A stretch of DNA of 64,000 bases from Panax quinquefolius. Taxonomy: Eukaryota > Streptophyta > Magnoliopsida > Apiales > Araliaceae. The stretch spans positions 42,471,807-42,535,806 of the forward strand of contig CM035170.1 in the NCBI GenBank assembly GCA_020205615.1, written 5' to 3'. This document shows, piece by piece, positions 47,773 through 59,542 of this stretch (position 1 is the stretch's first letter; the number at the start of each line of letters is the position of its first letter). The notes beneath the pieces are model-generated. The model had not been told where the DNA came from, made no database searches, and worked only from the letters and a program-made list of their open reading frames with translations. The position numbers were made by a program, and so were the translations under genes.

Positions 47773-48015
47773 CAAGTTATCAACCGATATCTACAATAAC
47801 ACATAACAAATTGATTAGTACATAATACAAAATAATATAAGCACAAATCACATTTAATCCATTTAGGGTTACCTTTCATCTTTTAAATGTTTTGGTACTG
47901 AGTTTCCTCAATACCTTATTAACTCATTTGACTCGAGTTAAATTTCTTCGGACTCTTCCTTTCCTACGAGGTTATTAGCCTAAGGTTCTTCCCCCCTTAA
48001 GTTTTATAACCTAAT

Positions 48016-48027
48016 GCTTTGATACCA
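48016..48027 (-). promoter_or_regulatory. C primer-binding site
   Basis: Minus strand TGGTATCAAAGC, three bases inside the 5' LTR: close to the initiator tRNA-Met complement with G-to-A at one position. It continues ATTAGG. Confidence 0.85.
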
Positions 48028-48030
48028 ACC

Positions 48031-51000
48031 TATGACGCCCCCAAATCCGGGTATCTTCCAACCCGACAGATGGTGCTCCACGATACTACATTTCATACAA
48101 TCATTCCATTGAAATAACAACAAAATGAGTGTAATTACTATCTTTGTGTTACATCTGTAATAAATCCTTTCCCAGGTTCATAACCGAATACATTCGTTGT
48201 TCTTCATAAGTATATTACATACAAATATACTAGTCTATTACAGGACGATTAATTGTCCATCTTAGCCTTGCCTTTATCTCTCATAGAACTCTCAGTTCGT
48301 TCGACTTTAGCTGCAAACATATGGTTCAAGCAAGAATGAGCATAACTAGCTCAGCAAGTCTAAACAACGAAACATATGAATATCACATCAGTAAGTACAT
48401 GCTTTATATTAATATCAGAACAATTATTTACAAAGCATCCTAAATCATTTGACTAATACTTCTACTACAACAATTCCAGAGTATATATAATAGCTTAGGA
48501 ATGATGAACCAGTCAATAGACCATGAACATACTCTTTTCGTTTTCATACTTGAAAAGGATATCCGGCACTAAGGCCATCCTCCCGTCTTTACATACGAGC
48601 ACTTCTAGGTGATCAGCCTATTGTACTCTATGTTGATCAACACTCTTACGTTAAACGTATTTACGTTTAACATTTGGAAACCTCGCGTGCCCATCGAATA
48701 ATCGATGAAAATACTTTTGTTTTTTCATAGACAAACTTACCTTCTCATCCGTACCAAATAATTGGCATAGGAAAGCGTTAACAGTTCTATATCAACATAC
48801 TTGTAAACAATTCAACCTATCCTTCAATACTTGTCTAGCCCGGATAAAATAGGCATCGACTCTTTTCTATTTACCATTCATGCATTGTATATCATGCATT
48901 ACGTAAAAACTTGGCTAACACGAAGGTCAGACAAGAGTTAAGAAAGACTTGCCTTCAAGCGTCTTCAAATATATATTCCAACTATTCACAGTCTTTACAG
49001 GATCTACATGATACATTCACATAGCACACTGTAATTAGTTATCAAATAAACTCACTTTACGGTTCTAACCAACTTTTTTCTCTTCTATGTTTTACTTGTT
49101 TTAACTCCGTTATTAAAGTCTATTCGACTTTCTATACTTCGTTACGTTTTATTAACGTTCTTACGTCCTTAGCCGACATTCGATCATTAATGGTTAATTA
49201 CCAATGTTGAACGTCGTTCACGGTTCACTCATTACGTATTTGTGTTCTTCGTTTAATTTCCATTAAACCTTACCCATTCTTCTTACATTAACATCTTATA
49301 AGTGTTTTAAAGTAAGTCTCATTATGTACTTTAAGTACCTTTAACATCTTACTTTAGGTCTACATTCAAAAGGGAACTAAACCTAACTTGGTCAACTTCT
49401 TTCCACTGCCGGCGCTACGGCGCGACATCCTTTGTATATTAGTGGCGCTGTGGCGCGAGTTAGTAGGGTACTTTTCGGAGTCTCAGCGTGCATTGTATTT
49501 CCACCACCACTTTGTATTCGATTTGGCTGACATGACGCTGAGTCTGTCTGTGCACCAGTTAGCCAAAATAGATTTGGTTTCTTAACGAAACTCCCAACTT
49601 CCTAATTTGTTCGTTTTACATCTGAATTGACCCATTCGAATTCCTACAAGTCAGAAATTACATCCTTTACGTGTTCATATAAGAATTTCATATTTTTGAA
49701 TCCGTTAACTCAGAATTCACTTTTAAGTTAGTTTTTAAGCGTTCGTTTAACGTTTTCGCCCGTTCAATACTCATTTTCTTTGTTATAAGTTGGAATGCGA
49801 CGATTCCTTCACCAACGACTCTTAATTACCTTATCTCATTTGTTGACATTGGAAACCAACGTTTTCAAGTCACACGACAACTTTTGACCTTAAATCCGGA
49901 CTTTATGCGTTTTCGACGTTTAACGTCTATTTCCGCAAAATCCGCCATAACTTCGTTACTAATGTTCTTTAAGCCAAATCACATGGAATACTCCATGGAC
50001 TTCATATCTACATCCTAACCAATCAAGATGAACATATCTTAGCTACAATGGTTTTCCAAACGTTCAATTATAACTAAGTTAGCTTTCAAGACTTTCTATG
50101 GTTTTAACTCACGTAAACACTTACGATTTCTATTTGGTCATGACCTATCAATGATTTGGTCATTAAAAGGCATTCTTATATCTTCTCTATAAACATTCTT
50201 CACTCATCTACGATTCTTCTATGAGAAAGAAATCGAAAAGGATGAAGATTACGGTTTATAGGAATTTACCTTTAAAGTAGTTAACGTTCTTGATAAACGT
50301 CTTTTGGTTTGCTTGGAAGTAGAAGGATTATAGGATTCTAGCTCTTTTTTCTCTCTCAAATATGTTGGACAAACTTTGTAAAACAACAAAAATCCAACTC
50401 TTAGCTTTCTATTTATAGAAAACCAAATGAGGGCAAAAATGTCCAATTTTCCACCTCCTTACTTAATTACCACTTTATCACCAAGTAAAGTACTTGGTGA
50501 CCAAGTGATACACTTGGCTTGCACACCAAGTGGCCGGCCCACCATGCCCATGGGTCATCCCCATGGGTTTCCCCATGGGTTTTACCCATCCTCTTGACCC
50601 ACCGGTTCGACCCGCGGTTTACTTTTTGGATTGGGCTTTACAAAAAAACATTGGGCTTTAACCAATCTAATATTGGGCCTTGACTTGGGCTTGTATAATT
50701 AATTCATTGGGCTTGTTTATTAATTCAAGTCCAATTGGATTGGATAAAATCCTTAACTCATACTCTAATAATACAACTCGTATTCTACGCGTATTACTCA
50801 CGTATTCTCTTCGTATAATATTCATATAATACTCGAATTATATGTCGTACTATTCTTCATATCATACTCGCATACATACTAGTATAATACTCATATTCCT
50901 TACGTATAATAATCGAAACGACTATACGCATTACATTTCCTTTTCGGAAACCTCTTTCACAAACCCTTAGGTTTTAAGTCCGCAGGCGAAAACTTCGTTT

Positions 51001-51327
51001 GCCATAACGAAAATATTATTGGATATTCCATAATATCGTCATATTCTAACATTACGCGTTTCTTAGAATCTCAAACCCTAGCTCCGAACGTCATCGGATG
51101 AATAATGTTTTTACGCAAACAATCTTAGAAAACCTTCGTTCTCGTCTTGATAATTCACAACAATTAATTCTAGCACAAAGCCAGAATACTAACCACATCT
51201 ACACATTCTAGGTCATACAACGACCTTCGAACATCGTACTCATATAATAACTCAATAAAATTCATTTAATCCACATAATCAAATAAAAATTTAATTCATT
51301 GAAAATTCGAAATTCTTGGGCGTTACA
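48031..51327 (-). repeat. C 5' LTR
   Basis: 3297 bp, minus-strand TGTAACGCCCAAGAATTTCG (51327) to GGGCGTCATA (48031). TATA box at 50410-50417 (minus). It is followed on the plus strand by ACGAT, the right target duplication. The small open frames are present in both LTRs but have no coding signal that I can see. Confidence 0.94.
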
Positions 51328-51332
51328 ACGAT

Positions 51333-51436
51333 CTTCGAAGCTCTACGTTTTCTGCCTTGACTACTGCAATGTTGATCAAATGATACACTATGAGTTCTTC
51401 GAAGCCTATCTATTACATCTCTAGATCAACCAAACA
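51333..51436 (-). repeat. D 3' LTR, middle piece
   Basis: Short part of D's LTR between C and A2. It continues the CTACGAT/CTACG stretch and matches E's LTR at about 25385-25412 (CCTATCTATTACATC and AGATCAACC). The last five bases, AAACA, are the left A2 target duplication (right copy TAACA, 55412-55416). Confidence 0.85.
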
Positions 51437-53263
51437 CGTGAGACCCCAAATTTTATGAAATAAAAGTATTCAAATTTTTTTCTATTTTGGTAAATAACAT
51501 GGTATTGATTATTGATGCTTATGTGATAAGTTACTCAGTTTTGTTTTATTGGTATTATTAATGTAATAAAACAGAAAAGCTTTTTATATAAAAAAGAATA
51601 CTTTTATAAAGTTATTCAATAAATAGAATATATTATATTCTATTGTGCATAGTGTTTTGTATAGTAAAATCTTTTTATATAAAACAGGATACTTTTATAA
51701 AGTTATCTGTTTTATTAGACAATAATTAGAATATATTATATTTTATTATGCATAGTGTTTGCATAGTGCCTGCATAGTGTTTGCATAGTGCCTGCATAGT
51801 ATTTGCATAGTAAAATCTTTTATAAAGTTATTCATTTTATTAGATTATAAATAGAATATATTATATTTTATTTAAAAGATTTTGCTTTAAATATGGACTG
51901 TCAGATTAAAGTAAATCAATCTGGACCGTTCATGAGTTAGTTACTATGCAATCCATTTTTCTATAAATAGAAGCTCATTCCTTTATTATTTCTTATGAAT
52001 TCACTGAAACTCTAGAGAGAGAAACTATAGAGAGAGTTCTTCTTCTATAATCTTGAGTGTATTTCTTTAGAATTTAAGAAAGCTTTGAGCGTAGTGCAAG
52101 TTTTCTTCAAGTATATTCCCGCCCTACCAGTCGAAATACTTTTCTTTTTAAGGTGAAGATAGGTGATGAGAATTATCTTCGTCCTAGTTGCGAAGAGAAA
52201 TTTAGAACCACAATTATGATTATGAGTTATTCATATGATTGTGGACAGGAACTATTGATTTATTTTACATGGATAAAACATTATTGGTGGACTTTTAACA
52301 TAGAGAAGATAATAGACCTTATGGTCTATTTGACTCTTCTAATGGATTGCTTTCGTTCAAACGCAACTATGGTTGAAAAGTTTTATCATCCACCATATGT
52401 TCTAAATCTCTGATTTATTATTGATGAAAGCTATTGATAATTTAATTATCTTTAGTCATGATATTCCTTACTGGGCTAGTTGTGCTCACCCTTTCTGGCT
52501 TCACAATTTCTTTCGTAATAAAAGTGTTGTTTGTAAGAGTGTTACGGTCGAGCCAGGGATAACAGGGAATAGAGCGTGGTCTCTAGTCGTGGAGGTTCTC
52601 CTTAAACAAGATATAGAAAAGCGTGTTTGTATTCTATACAACATTTAGTAGTTATATTTGGTGAATCAAATAGGGTGAGGTGAACCCAACTTTGGAAGGG
52701 TATTTTGCCACTATCATACAAGATGTCTAATGACATACAACCTCGTGTTATCATAAGACGTGGTTGTGCGATCCACTTGCTTTGAGTATATTTACTGCAC
52801 TACCTATATGATCTTGGAGTTGATTTAAAATATAATATTCACTTGGAGACAAAGGAGATAGTTATATGTCAAGAGAAGACTCACCATTGGAAAGAAGATG
52901 ATAGTAATCTTCTCGCTTTTCTTTGGGGTCTATTAATTGAACCAAGGATAATTACGTGGCCATATGATATCTATTATAACCTGAGCACGGCCTCCCATGT
53001 GTACGAAGGTTTCCTTGAGCACTTCCCAAAGATTTTAGTTTCTAAAACAGTCTTTGAATATACTTTTATATAAAGTACCATTGTAAGGTTGTGGTCGAGG
53101 CACCATGAGAATTACATACATTTGGATTAAAACTCACAGTTAATCGTGGTCGTATTCTATACTGACACCAACAATTAATATAAATGAAGTTGTATTTAAA
53201 TTTTGTACCATGTATCTAGCGACTCAGAATACGTGATGCATACCTAATTTTGGGGGCGTCACA
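51437..53263 (+). repeat. A2 5' LTR
   Basis: Starts CGTGAGACCCC (T to C at the first base) and ends GGGCGTCACA. TATA box TATAAATA at 51962-51969, then a GA-rich stretch near 52015-52040. An 11-bp tandem array lies at 51749-51814 (six units of TGCATAGTGTT type). A 7-bp inverted repeat GAAGATA/TATCTTC is at 52155-52180. Confidence 0.92.
51749..51814 (+). repeat. 11-bp array, 5' LTR of A2 (six units)
   Basis: Alternating TGCATAGTGTT and TGCATAGTGCC. The 3' LTR has only four units (53916-53959), so copy number changed after insertion. Confidence 0.88.
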
Positions 53264-53265
53264 TT

Positions 53266-53277
53266 TGGTATCAGAGC
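53266..53277 (+). promoter_or_regulatory. A2 primer-binding site
   Basis: TGGTATCAGAGC, two bases after the 5' LTR: exact complement type for initiator tRNA-Met. Confidence 0.93.
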
Positions 53278-53597
53278 TTAGGGATATGGTACGTCAGGAG
53301 ATAAGAGTCTAGAACTAGGAGGGAGGACGAGTTATATACTTATTTAGTCATGACTTACCTAAGTTTGAAATTGTTTACTTGATAAGATAAAAATTGTGAT
53401 ATGTCAATTAACCTTTGTTTTGAAGATATATTCTAGAATGATATCTGAAATACAGGAGATGAGCAATGGAAAAATCATGATACAGAGGATATAATCGGGA
53501 AGGTACAATCCAAAAATAAAACAAGGTATTCTCATCTCTTCAACTATCAGGTACGTACGTAAATTTCGAGGGCGAAATTTTATAAGGAGGGGGTGAT
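53278..53597 (+). other. A2 interior: leader, gag stub, pol tail, hairpin, PPT
   Basis: The leader (53278-53437) parallels B's leader. ATG at 53438 starts an 18-codon frame (MISEIQEMSNG) like the beginning of B's gag. From about 53520 the sequence parallels the last codons of B's pol. A perfect 8-bp hairpin AAATTTCG/CGAAATTT with loop AGGG (53561-53580) sits directly before the PPT TATAAGGAGGGGG (53581-53593). The deletion junction is shared with A1. Confidence 0.82.
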
Positions 53598-55411
53598 TGT
53601 GAGATCCCGAATTTTATGAAACAAAAGTATTCAATTTTTTTTTCTATTTTGGTAAATAAAGACGACTAGATTGATTATTGATGCTTATGTGATAAGTCAC
53701 TCGGTTTTGTTTTATTGGTATTATTAATGTAATAAAACAGAAAAGTTTTTTATATAAAATAGAATACTTTTATAAAGTTATTCTATAAATAGAATATATT
53801 ATATTCAATAGTGCATAGTGTTTTGCATAGTAAAATCTTTTTATATAAAACAAAATACTTTTATAAAGTTATCTCGCTTTATTAGATAATAATTAGAATA
53901 TATTATATTTTATTATGCATAGTGTTTGCATAGTTCCTGCATAGTATTTGCATAGTAAAATCTTTTATAAAGTTATTCATTTTATTAGATTATAAATAGA
54001 ATATATTATATTTAATTTAAAAGATTTTGCTTTAAATATGGACCGTCAGATTAAAGTAAATCAATCTAGACCGTTCATGAGTTAGTTACTATACAATCCA
54101 TTTTTCTATAAATAGAAGCTCATTCCTTTATTATTTCTTTTGAATTCACTGAAACTCTAGAGAGAGAAACTATAGAGAGAGTTTTTCTTCTATAATCTTG
54201 AGTGTATTTCTTTAGAATTTAAGAAAGCTTTGAGCGTAGTGCAAGTTTTCTTCAAGTATATTCCCTTCTACTACCGATTTAATACTTTTCTTTTTAAGGT
54301 GAAGATAGGTGATGAGAATTATCTTCGTCCTAGTTGCAAAGTGGAATTTAGAACCACAATTATGATTATGAGTTATTCATATGATTGTGGACATGAACTG
54401 TTGATTTATTTTATATGGATAAAACATTATTGGTGGACTTTTAACATAGAGAAGATAATGCACCTTATGGTCTATTTGACTCTTCTAATGGATTGCTCGT
54501 TCCGCTGCAACTATGGTTGAAAAGTTTTATCATCTACCATATGTTCTAAATCTCTAATTTATTATTGATGAAAGCTATTGATAATTTAATTATCTTTAGT
54601 CATGATATTCCTTACTGGGCTAGTTGTGCTCACCCTTTCTGCTTCACAATTCCTTTCAGGTAATAAGAGTGTTGTCGTAAGAGTGTTGCCGGGTTGACCG
54701 GGGATAACAGGGAATAGAACAGTGGTCTCTAGCTGTGGAGTTTCTCTTTAAATAGTATAGAAAAGTGTGTTGTATTCTATACAATATATAGTAGTTATAT
54801 TTGGTGAATCAAATAGGGTGAGGTGAACCCAACTTTGGAAGGGTGTTTTGCCACTATCATACAAGATATCTAATGACATACAACCTCGTGTTATCATAAG
54901 ATGTGGTTGTGCGCATCCACTTCTTTGAGTATATTTACTGGCACTACACGTATGATCTTGGAGTTGATTTAAAATATAATATTCACTTTGAGACAGTGGA
55001 GATAGTTATATGTCAAGAGAAGACTCACCATTGGAAAGAAGATGATAGTAATCTTCTCATTTTTCTTTTGGGTCTATTGGGTCAATCAAGGATAATTCTG
55101 TGGCCATATGATATCTATTATAACCTAGACGCATGGCCTCCCATGTACGAAGGTTTCCTTGAGCACTTCCCAAAGATTTTAGTTTCTAAAATAGTCTTTG
55201 ACTATACTTTTATGTAAAGTACCATTGTAAGGTTGTGGTCGAGGTACCATGAGAGTTACATACATTTGTGTTAAAACTCACATGTTTAGCGTGGTCGTAT
55301 TCTATACTGACATGACCAACAATTAATATAAATGAAGTTGTATTTAAATTTTGTACCATGTATATGGCGACTCAGAATGGGTGATGCAAACCTAATTTTG
55401 TGGGCGTCACA
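53598..55411 (+). repeat. A2 3' LTR
   Basis: Starts TGTGAGATCCCG, ends GTGGGCGTCACA. TATA at 54107-54114. Carries the open frame ending at 55217 described under A1. Close in sequence to 51437-53263. Confidence 0.92.
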
Positions 55412-55593
55412 TAACAGCTTTGATCTTTCTATCTATACATTCTATTACAGAATGATACACGTTAAGAGCTTAGATCAACCTAACAACTTTGATCTATCAC
55501 TAAGTCCTTGTACATATCATACTTGAAGGACTTTACAAATAATCATGAGCATATACATTAAAACATCAAATCATAATATGCATTCTCCCAATA
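55412..55593 (-). repeat. D 3' LTR, initial piece
   Basis: LTR start on the minus strand (TATTGGGAGAATGCATATTATG at 55593; usual TG start changed to TA). It holds AAGTCCTTGTACA/AAGGACTTTACA blocks matching E's LTR. Confidence 0.85.
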
Positions 55594-55609
55594 ATCTCCC
55601 CCTATTTGA
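55594..55609 (-). promoter_or_regulatory. D polypurine tract
   Basis: TCAAATAGGGGGAGAT on the minus strand next to the LTR; identical to E. Confidence 0.88.
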
Positions 55610-55793
55610 TGTTGACATAACGAAGGAGATTTGTTGTCATGATTATTAGTGACTAGATGCATTTACAGAAAATTAAAACATGACTTAGTATTTCAGTGAG
55701 CAGCTGAAATTTCTAGAGAATAAACATGAATTTATTGATGATCAAGAGATATTACAGTTTATCATTACATCAATCAGAAATTTCAACTTATCT

Positions 55794-58700
55794 CTATTTC
55801 TTTGACCTTTTTCGTGGAGGTGGGTTAACATACTCCTCACCCCTTCTTTTTCTGCAAGCTTCCTCGTTTCTGGCTAACTCTTCCAGCTCGTTTGGACTTA
55901 GTCTTGGATTTTCCTCATGCCTGTACAAGAATGCAGGATCTCTGGTTGGCATTCTTATGCGTACAGTAGATACGTCTTGTGAGCTGGGAGTTGACTCCTG
56001 ACGGCTTAATGGTATAGTTGTTAAAATTCCTTGCTGATCAGATCGTTGAGTCTGATGGTGGAATTACCGTGCAGGAGGACTTCGTGATGCTTGAGCTTGA
56101 TGTTGTCCTCTTCCCCTTTCTTGAGTTCAATGACCTCCTCTGCCTTGTCCTCCCTGAACTCCTTCTCTGCCTCTGCCTTGTCCTCCCTGAACTCCTTTCC
56201 TTTATTCTCCCCCTTTATGTCAGCATCAAGGGTTCGAATATCTGCAGACAGTCGATTAACTCCTTGGATAAGCTCGTTCAGTTGGCTTTTTGTCTGAACA
56301 ATGTCCTCTCAACTTTCCTTGATCTGTTTTTCAGATCTAGCTTCTTTGTTTCGGAGGGCAGTGAGAACAATGTCATTCTGTTGTTCCTGATTGACATAGG
56401 ATTTCTGGAAGTCTTGGACATAGGCTTTCAAGTTGATTATGTTCTCCAGCATAAGTTTATTTTGAACTTCTTGATTTTTCTACATTTCAAGAACAGCCTC
56501 TCGTTGCTTGGCAGCTATCTGGAAATGAATTTCATCTCTGTCCTTCATGCTCTTAATAATTTCTTGAACAATTTCCCTCAGCTTCTTTGTTAGCTCAGTA
56601 TTCATAGTGCCAGGAAAGTTATTTGCTGTCGTGATCATTTGATTCAGTCGGATGTGAATGAGGTCGGAGTGATAGTCCAGGCTTTCTTCTATATTCTTGA
56701 CCATGTCCTTGGTTGCTTCCTTTAAGTCATCCTTGGTGGGCAGATTTGGGAGAGTATCATTTGACTGAGGATGGTTGATTGGAGGGGTTGTTTGTTGGGA
56801 TTGATCTTGCAAGTTGTAAAGAGCAAGATCAAGACTAAAGTAGTCATTTGATGAGGAGGATGGTATATCGGATGGAGGGGCCTGAGGTTCAGTGTTTGGA
56901 CTATAGGGCTCTATGATATCTATTTGGGACTCTACGACTGGGCTAGAGTCAGGGATCGTAGAGATGGTGGTTTGTGGGAGAAATATAAGGTTGGCTGTAT
57001 TTGATTCTTCAGTTATAAAATATTAGGATTCTGTAACTGGGAATTGTTTCACTGGATTGAGAATCACTTCCAACCATCGAGGGAATTCATAGAATTGACT
57101 AAATGAAGATGATGGCAAGTGATTAACTTTGAAGTGAGTAGGGATAGATAATACCTCAAGTTTATCCTTTGAGGAGGAGGTGTTGGTAATCAACTTCTTT
57201 GCAAAGTAGACTCTCCCAGGGAATCCATGAGCCAACACTGAGATGGCCGAATATTCTTTGAAACTCCAGAACATGTGATCCCAAGAGTTGTTGATTTGGA
57301 CTTGATGGTATGGCATCATGGGTAGGTATAAGAACATCTGATTGTATAGATAACTTCTATACCCATCTTTGCCTTCACCAGTGATCTGAAGATCATCATC
57401 ATCTTCTTCCTCTTTTCTTTCTTCATTGGAGGACTCCATTATCTCAATGGGTTCTTGATGATCTTTTACTGGTTCCTCTTCATTTCTAGCAGGGACATCT
57501 TCTTCTGCCATGGGAATATCTTGAGGCTCCTCCTTAACTTGATCATCTTCTTGTAAGATCAAAGGCTCCCCCTCAGCTGGAACAATTTTTTGAGCTTCAG
57601 CCATCTCCCCCTCAGCTGGTGCATTCTCTATCATGAGAATTTCAGGGATGTCCCCCTCAGCTGGAGCACTGTCTTCTTGACTTGCTCTGGAAAGTTCCTT
57701 CTTTGCAGTCATGCTCTTTGCTTCCTTCTTTAGTACCTTTTCATTTTCAAGAATGTTCTTCTTGACCAGCTTTCTCCTTGCTTTGCTGGGTTTAGTCACA
57801 ACTTCAGGACTCTCTTGAATCTCAGCTTTGTCCTGTTCAACAGCCACTATGCTTGAAGTAGCTACCTTCTTGTCTGCCATGCTTGGTCTGGTCTCCACTA
57901 ACAGTAGAGGCTCTACGATTGAGGTGGCTGATGGCCTTTTGGACTTATGACCAATTTTGTTTTTTCTTCGATCTCTGGATATGGTAGCTTTGATCCTCAT
58001 CTCGCTTCATCTTCTTTGCTTTTTTTCTTTAGCATCCTCAGAGTCTTTATATCAAAGGACTCTACAGGTATATGAGTAGTAGATCCTTGAGGCTCTTCTA
58101 TCTATTTAGCCCTTAGCTTCCTCTTGTCCTTTCTTTTTCTGGTAAGGACAGAGGGTTCTCCCTCGTTGGCTTCTCCTTCTTCTTGACTTCCACCCCAATG
58201 AAATGTTTCTGAAAGCTCAAGTCCCTCGCCTCCCAGCTTCTTCCACTGGACTCAGTCATCATTCGTACATACTCAGCAAGGTTTCTCTTCCAGTTTTCAA
58301 ATAGCTGCTGGGTTATTCTTCGATTTGGGTTTATGGCTTCTCCCTCTTCATCCCCAATTTTGTCACCCAGTGCAGATTGTAGAATGATGCTTATGAATCA
58401 ACCATATAGCATCTTTTGAGGGCTTTTTGATTTCTCAAGTTGCGATCCACTTGCCAATCCACTCGACCAATATAGCTCCATAGTTGAGTTGTATACCATA
58501 AAACATGGCCGTCATGAGCTTAAGTTGAGCTTCATTCACCGAGTCATGACCTGAGCTCTTACAGTAGATGCATTTCCCAATAATGTCAGCCAAAAATTCG
58601 TACCTTTGTGGGAACTCCCTCTTTTTGTACCCTTTCACAGAGGGGTTTTTCTTGTAATGCATTTTTCTTAGTCCCTCTTGGAAGTCAATGCTGTCTAAGA

Positions 58701-58980
58701 ATGGGTGCCCTTCATTCTTGAAACCTAAGGCCAGATTGAAGTCTTCTGCCTTTAGTCTAATTTCTACTTCCCTTACTCTTGTAGTGATGGTGTCATTTTT
58801 AAACACACCATTTTTGTAGAACTCTTTCACTAGCTTGGGATAGATAAGGGTATCTGTGCTCAGAGCCTCCTCGAGACCCGACTTCTTCAGCAGTGCTAGG
58901 GTCTTGTGAAATTTTGGTGGAGCTGTTTTGAGCTCGTCAAAACAGAGTCTGTAGCTGGATACCACATTTGAAGCAGCCAT
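55794..58980 (-). pseudogene. D env-like ORF (SIRE-type third ORF)
   Basis: Begins MAASNVVSSYRLCFDELKTA at 58980 and ends PPPRKRSKK at 55794, about 1060 codons with several stops or shifts (58435, about 58100, 57020, 56480, about 56310 and 56050). The N-terminal domain (REVEIRLKAEDFNLALGF) resembles the plant retrotransposon downstream-ORF domain. Next comes an acidic repeat region with APAEGE motifs (about 57600-57680), then a long coiled coil (56812-56300) with an EFREDKAE duplication near 56150-56200. The tail looks like a nuclear localisation signal. I saw no convincing membrane anchor, so the env label is by position only. E's copy (25845-28616) is homologous. Confidence 0.8.
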
Positions 58981-59542
58981 TGATTACAGAGTTGGAAGTG
59001 AGATACGTCCCGAGCTTTACTGGCGATTTAGGGCTTTTGCTTTGAGAGAGAGTGAGAGAGAGATAATCTTTTGGACTTCAGATTTCAAAATTGTGATTTC
59101 AACTTGTACTTGTAACTTCCCTCTCTTCTTTTTCGCTTAGTGGGATAGGTGTCGATTTTTGCTTAGCTCTACAATTTTGACTGTGTAGGAATGTACTGAT
59201 TTGCCCTTTGCTTCTTCAGAGCTGAGGAGTCCTTAGGAAGACTACGATCGTTGAGGTAGTCTTATGTTCGTTGAGTCTGTCCTGCGATCGTCGAGTGTGT
59301 CCTACGATCGTCGAGTCATCGACATTCGTTGAGTCTGTCCTACGATCGTCGAGTCTGATCAATCATTCGTTGAGTCTGTCCTACGATTGTCGAGTTTGAT
59401 CAATCATTCATTGAGTTTGTCCTACGATCGTTGAGGTAGTTTTCTTTTCAGCTCTACGATCGTGAGCTTTCCTTAATCATGTCTATGATTTTGAGTTCAA
59501 CCTTTGTATCTGTCATGGTTAGCACAATCTAGAGCATATATT
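58981..59542 (-). other. D spacer between pol and env-like ORF, with tandem repeats
   Basis: No gene. 59241-59440 is a degenerate tandem array built from TCCTACGATCGTCGAGTCTG and ATTCGTTGAGTC. A GAGAGAGAGTGAGAGAGAG tract (59045-59063) lies just upstream of the env-like start. It may carry expression signals for the downstream ORF, but nothing here proves it. Confidence 0.7.

Larger units (their letters stand above)
29886..51327 (-). mobile_element. Element C: well-preserved Ty3/gypsy Tekay-type chromovirus, interrupted by F2
   Basis: Minus strand. 5' LTR 48031-51327, internal 42259-48030, 3' LTR 29886-30960 plus 40051-42258. Exact target duplication ACGAT (29881-29885 and 51328-51332). The two LTRs are 3297 and about 3283 bp and look nearly identical except for one patch. 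It carries a PBS, an extra ORF, gag, protease, RT, RNase H, integrase and a chromodomain, with about six lesions. It is the youngest-looking coding element of the window, although F2 is younger still because it splits C. Confidence 0.95.
51437..55411 (+). mobile_element. Element A2: two long LTRs around a 334-bp coding-less interior
   Basis: 5' LTR 51437-53263 (1827 bp), interior 53264-53597, 3' LTR 53598-55411 (1814 bp). Target duplication AAACA/TAACA: one substitution, and E's equivalent unoccupied site reads CCTAACA, so the left copy changed. It has a perfect PBS and a PPT but no gag or pol. The interior is homologous to A1's and to the two ends of B's interior. It is a non-autonomous element that would need Gag and Pol from a Tekay-like partner. 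Confidence 0.92.

Noticed and set aside
52553..52575. CAGGGATAACAGGGAATAG in the A2 LTR (also near 54698) looks like an I-SceI homing endonuclease site.
   Set aside because: It differs from the site at several positions, recurs in both LTRs as ordinary LTR sequence, and has no endonuclease gene nearby. Treated as coincidence.
55726..56593. Plus-strand frames of 91 and 191 codons.
   Set aside because: They are antisense to the coiled-coil part of D's env-like ORF, whose minus-strand reading is clearly better.
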